A DNA stretch of 64,000 nt. Source: Pyropia haitanensis. Lineage: Eukaryota; Rhodophyta; Bangiophyceae; Bangiales; Bangiaceae. Location of the stretch: NCBI GenBank assembly GCA_008729055.1, contig SDUX01000005.1, positions 2,054,875-2,118,874 on the forward strand, written 5' to 3'. The notes beneath the pieces are model-generated. The model was not told the origin of the DNA. It saw only the letters and a program-made list of their open reading frames with translations, and did not search any database. The stretch's first letter is position 1, and each line of letters begins with the position of its first letter. The translations under genes were made by a program, and so were the position numbers. Of this stretch, positions 1 through 8,495 are shown piece by piece.

Positions 1-1080
1 CCGCGGTCGCCATCAGCCCGATGACGCCATCTGCCCGATGTCGCGTCGGCGTCAGGAAGAGCTCAAAGCGAAAATGGTAGAGCTTGTACAACTCAGCCAC
101 CTTGGATGTCACCGCGTCCGGCCGCGACCTTGTCCAGGACACCGGTCAAAGTGCGCCTAGATGCAACTGCACGCCGCCACGTGGTTGATCCAGCGTCGAC
201 TTCTTCACGTGAGCGCCTCAGCGGGATCACTCACTTTGTGGTCACGGAACGATGCCACGCAGGGAACGCTTCCCACGAGGTCGCCGTTTCGGGCTTGTCC
301 CGGCTAGTGAGACCCATTGGTGGCTCCCAATGCCGTAAAGAGGCTCGGTAGTGACGCGCAGAACCGCGGAAATGATCATGCAACCGCGTCCGCGCTTCTG
401 TGGCAACCTGATGACAGCGGCGGCGTGAATAGCACCTCCACGACGTCCTGCACGGATGCGACGGATGCCCCCGCGCCATACTTACGATATAGCAGTACGG
501 ACTCCAGAGCAGCTCAACACCGCATAAATGTTGCTCTTAATGTGACGTACTCGTTGCCCATAGACGAGGCTCCCTCCCAGACCGCCGTAGTCCCTGATGT
601 CGGCGGCGGTAGCAGCGTCACGTGCTAGCGTCAGGCAAGAGCGGCGCGGCACAAGCGTCGCGCAAAGCAGTCCTTGACGTCAGCGGCGGCAGCAAGTAGC
701 AGGGACAATCGAGCGCCTTCCGGCACGGGTGACATTTGAACGCAGTCCTTGACACTTGCGGTAGTAGTACCTACAAACCGGAGCCACGCGGTCCTTGACG
801 TCAGCGGCCGCACCTCCTTGCCACGCGAACCGCCGGTGAGTGGCAGAGGTCGTCCTTGACGCCACCGCAGATAGCCGTGCTCGTTGCCGCCGTGCAGCGT
901 AGCCAGGCGAGTAGGCTTGGCGAACGTGTGTGACAGAAGTCAGGGCAGCCCCGTCCGGGCAACACCGTCAGCAACAGCCGCCTTGTAGGGTTGCCACCGC
1001 ACCTCCTCACCACAAGAACCGCGGGTGAGTGGCAGAGGTCGTTCTTGACGCCACCGCAGATAGCCGTGCTCGTTGCCGCC
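1..1080. other. Non-coding region with CRE-like motifs and short repeats
   Basis: No ORF here looks like a protein. The sequence holds several copies of a GTCCTTGACGYCA-type motif (about 671, 738, 791, 852 and 1041). Two of them contain the perfect palindrome TGACGTCA (675-682 and 796-803), the binding site of CREB/ATF-type bZIP proteins. A direct repeat of about 189 bp starts near 836 and again near 1025. It leads into the 110-bp array that follows. Confidence 0.5.
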
Positions 1081-1630
1081 GTGCAGCGTGGCCAGGCGAG
1101 TAGGCCTGGCGAACGTGTGTCACAGAAGTCAGAGCAGCCCCGTCCGGGCAACACCGTCAGCAGCAGCCGCCTTATAGGGTTGCCACCGCCGTGCAGCATG
1201 GCCAGACGCGTAGGTTTGGCGAACGTGTGTCACAGAAGTCAGAGCAGCCCCGTCCGGGCAACACCGTCAGCAGCAGCCGCCTTGTTGGGTTGCCACCGCC
1301 GTGCAGCATGGCCAGACGCGTAGGCTTGGCAAACGTGTGTGACAGAGGACAGAACAGCCCCGTCCGGGCACCACCGTCAGCAGCAGCCGCCTTGTTGGGT
1401 TGCCACCGCCGTGCAGCATGGCCAGACGCGTAGGCTTGGCAAACGTGTGTGACAGAGGACAGAACAGCCCCGTCCGGGCACCACCGTCAGCAGCAGCCGC
1501 CTTGTTGGGTTGCCACCGCCGTGCAGCATGGCCAGACGCGTAGGCTTGGCAAACGTGTGTGACAGAAGTCAGAGCAGCCCCGTCCGGGCACCACCGTCAG
1601 CAGCAGCCGCCTCGCAGGGTTGCCACCGCA
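1081..1630. repeat. 110-bp tandem repeat array
   Basis: Five copies of a 110-bp unit begin with GTGCAGC at 1081, 1191, 1301, 1411 and 1521. The units starting at 1301 and 1411 are identical by eye, which indicates recent expansion or gene conversion. The last unit runs into the left arm of the palindrome. One related unit lies at the outer end of the right arm, near 8400-8470. The ORFs through the array are by-products of a repeat period with no conserved frame. Confidence 0.9.
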
Positions 1631-4157
1631 CCTCCTCACCACATGAACCGCCGGCTTGGCGAACGTGAGTCGCAGAGGTGAAGGGCTTGGACGGGTGAGG
1701 TAGGCGGGGTGACAGAAGGTTAGCACCAGAGGTGGGGGAATAGGGCGGGTGGGGTAGGCAGGTGTGAGTCGCAGAAGTGAGAGGGCACGACCGGTTTGTG
1801 ATGCCTGGAATAGAGCGAGGTCGGAGCGCCGCTCGGTAGTCCACATTTATACGGCTCGACATCGTAGCAGTGGGCGCGATGCCGGCCGGCACAGCAGCCC
1901 TGCACCGCACCGTGACGAGCTGCACCACGACGGGCGGCGCGATGGAGCGTGCCACAGCGCTCACGCGGGGCGGTGGCGCAGGTCGTGCAATTACATGACA
2001 ACAGATATTTACAATAAAATTAACGCACATGGTATCACACGGTATGGGACAAGCGACCGATGGCGCCGCAGGTCATCCTCGCGTCCTCGTGTGTGGCGAC
2101 CATTGGGGGATCGCCACGACGAGCTCTTGACGTACGCACGGCCTGCAGTAGGTCTGCAGGCGTCCGACGTACGCCAGCCCCCATCCCGGGCCGGTCGTTG
2201 CCACGGGAGAGACCCGCGGTCCTGTGGTGCGTAGCAGCAGGGAGCCGGCCGAACGGCTGACGTGCAAACATCTCTACGCCGCCGCGATGACACCACCCGT
2301 GTGAGCAATACTCGTTTCTCTGCATCCGAGGGGCCACCGGTCGGTACTTTTGGGCGTCGTCCGGGTTGGGTGCGATAAGGCGGAGCAGGGCCGCGGCCAT
2401 GACGAGCGTGGCCACGCGGTGATGGCTTCCGCCACGGCTCGGTGGTGGCGTCCGCCATGGAGTGGGGCTGCCGTTGTCTGCTTGTGATGGGGGCTGCTGC
2501 ACGGAGCGTAGATGTGTTGGCTGGAGCGTAAGGTGCACCCTCAAGCGGCTTGTCTTCTGGTCGACGGGCACACGTCGTTGCAGCGGGGCAATTGTACGGA
2601 GCGCATGGGGGTGAGAACGTGTCTCCTGCGCCGGAATGACACTAGCCGGCTGGGTTGGGGTGCATCCGAGGGGCCACCGGTCGGTACTTTTGGGCGTCGT
2701 CCGGGTTGGGTGCGATAAGGCGGAGCAGGGCCGCGGCCATGACAAGCGTGGCCACGCGGTGATGGCTTCCGCCACGGCTCGGTGGTGGCGTCCGCCACGG
2801 AGTGGGGCTGCCGTTGTCTGCTTGTGATGGGGGCTGCTGCACGGAGCGTAGATGTGTTGGCTGGAGCGTAAGGTGCACCCTCAAGCGGCTTGTCTTCTGG
2901 TCGACGGGCACACGTCGTTGCAGCGGGGCAATTGTACGGAGCGCATGGGGGTGAGAACGTGTCTCCTGCGCCGGAATGACACTAGCCGGCTGGGTTGGGG
3001 TGCATCCGAGGGGCCACCGGTCGGTACTTTTGGGCGTCGTCCGGGTTGGGTGCGATAAGGCGGAGCAGGGCCGCGGCCATGACGAGCGTGGCCACGCGGT
3101 GATGGCTTCCGCCACGGCTCGGTGGTGGCGTCCGCCACGGAGTGGGGCTGCCGTTGTCTGCTTGTGATGGGGGCTGCTGCACGGAGCGTAGATGTGTTGG
3201 CTGGAGCGTAAGGTGCACCCTCAAGCGGCTTGTCTTCTGGTCGACGGGCACACGTCGTTGCAGCGGGGCAATTGTACGGAGCGCATGGGGGTGAGAACGT
3301 GTCTCCTGCGCCGGAATGACACTAGCCGGCTGGGTTGGGGTGCATCCGAGGGGCCACCGGTCGGTACTTTTGGGCGTCGTCCGGGTTGGGTGCGATAAGG
3401 CGGAGCAGGGCCGCGGCCATGACGAGCGTGGCCACGCGGTGATGGCTTCCGCCACGGCTCGGTGGTGGCGTCCGCCACGGAGTGGGGCTGCCGTTGTCTG
3501 CTTGTGATGGGGGCTGCTGCACGGAGCGTAGATGTGTTGGCTGGAGCGTAAGGTGCACCCTCAAGCGGCTTGTCTTCTGGTCGACGGGCACACGTCGTTG
3601 CAGCGGGGCAATTGTACGGAGCGCATGGGGGTGAGAACGTGTCTCCTGCGCCGGAATGACACTAGCCGGCTGGGTTGGGGTGCATCCGAGGGGCCACCGG
3701 TCGGTACTTTTGGGCGTCGTCCGGGTTGGGTGCGATAAGGCGGAGCAGGGCCGCGGCCATGACGAGCGTGGCCGCGCGGTGATGGCTTCCGCCACGGCTC
3801 GGTGGTGGCGTCCGCCATGGAGTGGGGCTGCCGTTGTCTGCTTGTGATGGGGGCTGCTGCACGGAGCGTAGATATGTTGGCTGGAGCGTAAGGTGCACCC
3901 TCAAGCGGCTTGTCTTCTGGTCGACGGGCACACGTCGTTGCAGCGGGGCAATTGTACGGAGCGCATGGGGGTGAGAACGTGTCTCCTGCGCCGGAATGAC
4001 ACTAGCCGGCTGGGTTGGGGTGCATCCGAGGGGCCACCGGTCGGTACTTTTGGGCGTCGTCCGGGTTGGGTGCGATAAGGCGGAGCAGGGCCGCGGCCAT
4101 GACGAGCGTGGCCGCGCGGTGATGGCTTCCACAACGGCCCGGTGGTGGCGTCCGCCA
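1510..4157. repeat. Left arm of a large inverted repeat
   Basis: This segment is the reverse complement of about 6507-8470. For the outer part the coordinates sum to 9984: the same 153-residue and 246-residue ORFs read at 2030..1569 and 2775..2035 on the minus strand and at 7954..8415 and 7209..7949 on the plus strand, and are identical. The arm consists of a unique outer part (about 1510-2320) and a 340-bp tandem array (2321-4157). Near 1989-2034 it has an AT-rich patch that stands out from the GC-rich surroundings. No transposase, integrase or reverse transcriptase is encoded in the arm. Confidence 0.93.
2321..4157. repeat. 340-bp tandem array, left arm (5.4 units)
   Basis: The junction GGGGCCACCGG recurs every 340 bp (units phased near 2322, 2662, 3002, 3342, 3682 and 4022). 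Copies differ at only a few positions. Examples are GACAAGCG for GACGAGCG near 2741, and CGCGCGG for CGCGTGG in the two innermost units. The 157-residue ORFs repeating across the array have no stop-codon logic beyond the period and are not called as genes. Confidence 0.95.
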
Positions 4158-4414
4158 GTGTCGCGAATTGCTGTGAGCGGCCGCTTGCAATGTCGGGTAG
4201 TTGCACGGTGGGGTGAACAGTGGCCGCGGGTGGCGGCGTTTTGCTGTTTGTGACCGCGGTGGGCTGCTGGCTTCCGCGGGCGGGTGCACTCCGGGAGCGA
4301 ATGCGGACGGCGGACGGCGGAAGGCCTCTCGTTGCAGGCTGCGAGGTGCGGTGGGCGGCTGCTTGCGGCATCTGCCGGGGGTGGCTGCGGCTGCAGAATT
4401 CGCTCACTGTTGGC

Positions 4415-4436
4415 GTGGGCGGCTGCAGCCGCCCAC
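4415..4436. promoter_or_regulatory. 22-bp perfect palindrome upstream of the H3 gene
   Basis: A perfect 22-bp palindrome centred on CTGCAG lies 170 bp upstream of the H3 start codon. It sits among degenerate copies of GGCGGYTGCTTGCGGC-like sequence (4170-4510). It could be a protein-binding site or simply a product of local repeat expansion. Confidence 0.4.
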
Positions 4437-4607
4437 TTGCGGCGTTGGGCGGTTGCGAAGCGCGGTGGGCAGCCGCTTGCTGCGTCGTGCGGTTGCGAGG
4501 TGCGGTGACCGGCTCGTGACGGCTTCGGTTGACGTCGGAGGGCTGCCCGTTCGGGCGGACGGCTGAACGGCGTCGCGTGTTCGTTGCTGTGTCCGTTTTT
4601 CTCCATC

Positions 4608-5018
4608 ATGGCGCGCACGAAGACGACAGCGCGACGGGGCTTGAAGCCTCCCTCTCTTCGCAAAGAACTGGCGATTGGTGCCAAGCGTAAGACGAAACCG
4701 AGTCCAGGCGGTATCCGCAAGCGCCGCCGGTATCGCCCCGGGACCGTTGCGCTGCGCGAGATCCGTCGCTACCAGAAGAGCACCGAGCTGCTTCTCGCCA
4801 AGGGGCCCTTTCAACGGCTGGTCAAAGAGACTGCGCACGAACTCATGCCCAACCTCCGCTTTCAGTCGTCGGCCGTGTTGGCGCTTCAGGAGGCGTCGGA
4901 GGCGTACCTTGTTGAGCTCTTTGAAGACACCAACCTGTGCGCTATGCACGGGAAGCGGGTGACTATCATGGTCAAGGACATCCAGCTTGCTCGTCGCATT
5001 CGTGGTGAGCGTGGTTGA
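4608..5018 (+). CDS. Divergent histone H3 variant
   Basis: This is a 135-residue histone H3 (after Met removal) that aligns with canonical H3 without gaps. The histone-fold core is intact: [11 protein letters not shown] at 41-51, LRFQSSAV at 82-89, the C110 and H113 region, and the end at RRIRGER. The tail keeps ARTK at 1-4, K18 and K27. K9 is Arg, S10 is Gly, K14 is Pro, K23 is Gly, K36 is Arg and K79 is Met. Loop 1 has canonical length and the N-terminus starts ARTK, so this is not a typical centromeric CENP-A. The ATG at 4608 is chosen because it gives the histone N-terminus; an in-frame ATG at 4584 would add eight unlikely residues. There is no intron and I saw no clear histone 3' stem-loop. 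The gene sits alone in the loop of the palindrome, away from other histone genes. It should pack into nucleosomes, but marks at K9, S10, K36 and K79 are impossible on it. Confidence 0.93.
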   Translation: MARTKTTARRGLKPPSLRKELAIGAKRKTKPSPGGIRKRRRYRPGTVALREIRRYQKSTELLLAKGPFQRLVKETAHELMPNLRFQSSAVLALQEASEAYLVELFEDTNLCAMHGKRVTIMVKDIQLARRIRGERG

Positions 5019-5643
5019 CGTGATGAGATTGCCCTTGGCGGCGGGCTGACGTTGCCCGTCATGAGATTGTTGAAGGGGGGGTGCGCTGTTGATTGGGCGG
5101 CGGCCTGTGCATCGGGTAGAAAAAAAGAAGAGAGTAGGAGTGTGGTGTGCCTGTGCCCTGCTGTGATGGGATGGGATGGTGTGGTGAGGTGCAGCGTACT
5201 CCGTGTGTTTTTGTCCATAAAAGCTCGCTCTTTTCTGTCACGGTGGTGTTCTGTCGGCAGCGGATGGCACTGGGTCTCTGGGTCTCTCAGAACTACAGCT
5301 GCAGAATACAACGGGGGCGACGACATGAGCGAAGAGCTTGGCTCGCCCCTTCTCCGGCTGGCGGACAGTGATGAACACTCGTCCCTGCCTCGTCCGGCGA
5401 ACAGAGACGAACATCCACACTGTGAGCGTAGCATCCCACACTATGAGCGCCAGGAGCCGCGACCGCGCGAGCACCGACTCCGGTGAAACGCTGGCACTGA
5501 ACTCAGCAGCTGCCGTTGTCCTCGCAGCTGCCAGCTTTCTTTTCGTTCCGCTCACCGACCCGTGCTGCGTTCCTGGCGTTCTTAGAAGAGCACCGAGAAG
5601 AGGTCTGCCGGCGCAGTCTGCACTGAAGAGCTGATCGTCACCC

Positions 5644-5707
5644 CTTCTGCGCGAGAGAAGCTTCTTTCGGTCGTCACCGCTTCTGCGCGAGAGAAGCTTC
5701 TTTCGGT
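5644..5707. repeat. 36-bp tandem duplication with heat-shock-element-like palindromes
   Basis: The string CTTCTGCGCGAGAGAAGC and its continuation occur at 5644 and again 36 bp later. Each copy contains AGAAGCTTCT, which matches the nGAAnnTTCn core bound by heat-shock factors. The role is inferred from the motif only. Confidence 0.5.
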
Positions 5708-5882
5708 AGAAGTGGTTTGCACGGTTGGTAACTCTGGTGTCTTCGTACAGAACAAGGTTGTCGAGCGCAAGAGCTGTGTCTTTGCGTGGCCCTTCTCCGC
5801 TAGCACAATCCCGCCATTTTGACGTCCTTTCAAAACAAACAAAGAACACACCCTCACTGCAGAGCGTCTCTGCAATTAAGTC

Positions 5883-6314
5883 TTAAGCACACCCGATAGG
5901 ACGGACGCGCTCGTTCACGACAACCAAGTCGTTGTCCACGTCCGACCGCTCCGGCTGGTAGCACACGACCCGGGACGACACGACCACAGCATTAACGGCA
6001 TGGAATGCGACAGTAGCCGACGGAGAAGCCACAAGCGTCGGCATCTGCTGTTTCTTGAACACCGCAAGAACATGGAGGACCGGGACTCGCACTTCCTTGC
6101 CGCTCCTCAGTTTCATGATGTGTAGCTTGCGGTAGTACGAGCGCGTGCGTACGCGCGAGACAAAGCCAATCTTTGCCCCTGTGCGCACCATCGTAATCAC
6201 AGATGCACGAGGGTAGGAAGCGTGGAACGGCAACTCATGAGATGGAGGCCCACCCGTTCTCCCAGGGAACTGCGACAACGCGAGGGGAACGAAGAGACAC
6301 GAAGGGAACGCCAC
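5883..6314 (-). CDS. Hypothetical small basic protein (weak)
   Basis: This minus-strand ORF encodes 143 residues, or about 102 from the internal Met at 6191. The second half (VRTGAKIGFVSRVRTRSYYR, then a Val-rich segment) has balanced amino-acid composition, unlike the Arg/Pro/Ala shadow frames common here. I do not recognise a family. It is convergent with the H3 gene inside the palindrome loop. It may be an exon of a longer gene or a chance ORF. Confidence 0.25.
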   Translation of the reverse strand: MAFPSCLFVPLALSQFPGRTGGPPSHELPFHASYPRASVITMVRTGAKIGFVSRVRTRSYYRKLHIMKLRSGKEVRVPVLHVLAVFKKQQMPTLVASPSATVAFHAVNAVVVSSRVVCYQPERSDVDNDLVVVNERVRPIGCA

Positions 6315-6506
6315 AGGGCTCGGTGGTTAACGGCAGGTGGTGCGAAGGCGTGGGCTGATGGAAACCGATACGGGGACCACGAGAGAGCAGAACAACACCG
6401 ATACCTATAAAAAGACATCCGAGCGCAGCCGCATGCTTCCCGCCCTCCATGCTGCCGCTGCCGGTTACCGCACAATCAGTATCAATCAAAGCCTACCCCG
6501 CGACCG

Positions 6507-7663
6507 TGGCGGACGCCACCACCGGGCCGTGGCGGAAGCCATCACCGCGCGGCCACGCTCGTCATGGCCGCGGCCCTGCTCCGCCTTATCGCACCCAACC
6601 CGGACGACGCCCAAAAGTACCGACCGGTGGCCCCTCGGATGCACCCCAACCCAGCCGGCTAGTGTCATTCCGGCGCAGGAGACACGTTCTCACCCCCATG
6701 CGCTCCGTACAATTGCCCCGCTGCAACGACGTGTGCCCGTCGACCAGAAGACAAGCCGCTTGAGGGTGCACCTTACGCTCCAGCCAACACATCTACGCTC
6801 CGTGCAGCAGCCCCCATCACAAGCAGACAACGGCAGCCCCACTCCGTGGCGGACGCCACCACCGAGCCGTGGCGGAAGCCATCACCGCGTGGCCACGCTC
6901 GTCATGGCCGCGGCCCTGCTCCGCCTTATCGCACCCAACCCGGACGACGCCCAAAAGTACCGACCGGTGGCCCCTCGGATGCACCCCAACCCAGCCGGCT
7001 AGTGTCATTCCGGCGCAGGAGACACGTTCTCACCCCCATGCGCTCCGTACAATTGCCCCGCTGCAACGACGTGTGCCCGTCGACCAGAAGACAAGCCGCT
7101 TGAGGGTGCACCTTACGCTCCAGCCAACACATCTACGCTCCGTGCAGCAGCCCCCATCACAAGCAGACAACGGCAGCCCCACTCCGTGGCGGACGCCACC
7201 ACCGAGCCGTGGCGGAAGCCATCACCGCGTGGCCACGCTCGTCATGGCCGCGGCCCTGCTCCGCCTTATCGCACCCAACCCGGACGACGCCCAAAAGTAC
7301 CGACCGGTGGCCCCTCGGATGCACCCCAACCCAGCCGGCTAGTGTCATTCCGGCGCAGGAGACACGTTCTCACCCCCATGCGCTCCGTACAATTGCCCCG
7401 CTGCAACGACGTGTGCCCGTCGACCAGAAGACAAGCCGCTTGAGGGTGCACCTTACGCTCCAGCCAACACATCTACGCTCCGTGCAGCAGCCCCCATCAC
7501 AAGCAGACAACGGCAGCCCCACTCCATGGCGGACGCCACCACCGAGCCGTGGCGGAAGCCATCACCGCGTGGCCACGCTCGTCATGGCCGCGGCCCTGCT
7601 CCGCCTTATCGCACCCAACCCGGACGACGCCCAAAAGTACCGACCGGTGGCCCCTCGGATGCA
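6507..7663. repeat. 340-bp tandem array, right arm (3.4 units)
   Basis: This is the same 340-bp unit in reverse orientation, 1157 bp against 1837 bp on the left. The difference is 680 bp, exactly two units. The innermost unit carries the CGCGCGG and CCGGGCC variants also found in the innermost left units. Confidence 0.95.
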
Positions 7664-8132
7664 GAGAAACGAGTATTGCTCACACGGGTGGTGTCATCGC
7701 GGCGGCGTAGAGATGTTTGCACGTCAGCCGTTCGGCCGGCTCCCTGCTGCTACGCACCACAGGACCGCGGGTCTCTCCCGTGGCAACGACCGGCCCGGGA
7801 TGGGGGCTGGCGTACGTCGGACGCCTGCAGACCTACTGCAGGCCGTGCGTACGTCAAGAGCTCGTCGTGGCGATCCCCCAATGGTCGCCACACACGAGGA
7901 CGCGAGGATGACCTGCGGCGCCATCGGTCGCTTGTCCCATACCGTGTGATACCATGTGCGTTAATTTTATTGTAAATATCTGTTGTCATGTAATTGCACG
8001 ACCTGCGCCACCGCCCCGCGTGAGCGCTGTGGCACGCTCCATCGCGCCGCCCGTCGTGGTGCAGCTCGTCACGGTGCGGTGCAGGGCTGCTGTGCCGGCC
8101 GGCATCGCGCCCACTGCTACGATGTCGAGCCG

Positions 8133-8138
8133 TATAAA
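8133..8138 (+). promoter_or_regulatory. TATA box candidate inside right arm
   Basis: TATAAA lies 358 bp upstream of the ATG at 8496, within the inverted repeat. The mirror copy at 1846-1851 points the other way, toward the 110-bp array. It is a plausible promoter for the 870-residue ORF; no transcript evidence is available here. Confidence 0.35.
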
Positions 8139-8495
8139 TGTGGACTACCGAGCGGCGCTCCGACCTCGCTCTATTCCAGGCATCACAAACCGGTCGTGCC
8201 CTCTCACTTCTGCGACTCACACCTGCCTACCCCACCCGCCCTATTCCCCCACCTCTGGTGCTAACCTTCTGTCACCCCGCCTACCTCACCCGTCCAAGCC
8301 CTTCACCTCTGCGACTCACGTTCGCCAAGCCGGCGGTTCATGTGGTGAGGAGGTGCGGTGGCAACCCTGCGAGGCGGCTGCTGCTGACGGTGGTGCCCGG
8401 ACGGGGCTGCTCTGACTTCTGTCACACACGTTCGCCAAGCCTACTCGCCTGGCCACGCTGCACGGTGCCAACCAGGGAAGCTTTCGAGAGTCGCT

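Larger units (their letters stand above)
5019..6506. other. Loop DNA between H3 gene and right array
   Basis: This is the remainder of the palindrome loop. It holds two HSE-like palindromes, one weak minus-strand ORF and a TATA-like sequence, TATAAAAAG, near 6406. That sequence could start a plus-strand transcript running into the right 340-bp array. Nothing else is recognisable. Confidence 0.4.
6507..8470. repeat. Right arm of the large inverted repeat
   Basis: This is the reverse complement of the left arm. The inner edge TGGCGGACGCC at 6507 matches the left inner edge at 4157, so both arrays end at the same point of the 340-bp unit. At the outer end the similarity fades about 25 bp before the ATG of the 870-residue ORF, in sequence related to the 110-bp unit. 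Confidence 0.93.

Noticed and set aside
1081..1630. CRISPR array
   Set aside because: The 110-bp units are nearly identical throughout, with no short repeat and unique spacer structure, and the DNA is eukaryotic.
2035..4720. Repeated 85-, 157- and 246-352-residue ORFs across the 340-bp arrays
   Set aside because: They arise from the repeat period, exist on both strands in several frames, and have Arg/Pro/His-rich composition with no domain; they are array by-products.
4608..5018. Centromeric CENP-A (CENH3) identity for the H3 variant
   Set aside because: It starts with ARTK, has loop 1 of canonical length and a gap-free alignment with H3; CENP-A proteins usually have an unrelated tail and a longer loop 1.
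1510..8470. The palindrome as terminal inverted repeats of a classical DNA transposon
   Set aside because: No transposase in the loop, no target-site duplication seen, and arms built of tandem arrays; left open only as a possibility for the element containing the orphan ORF.
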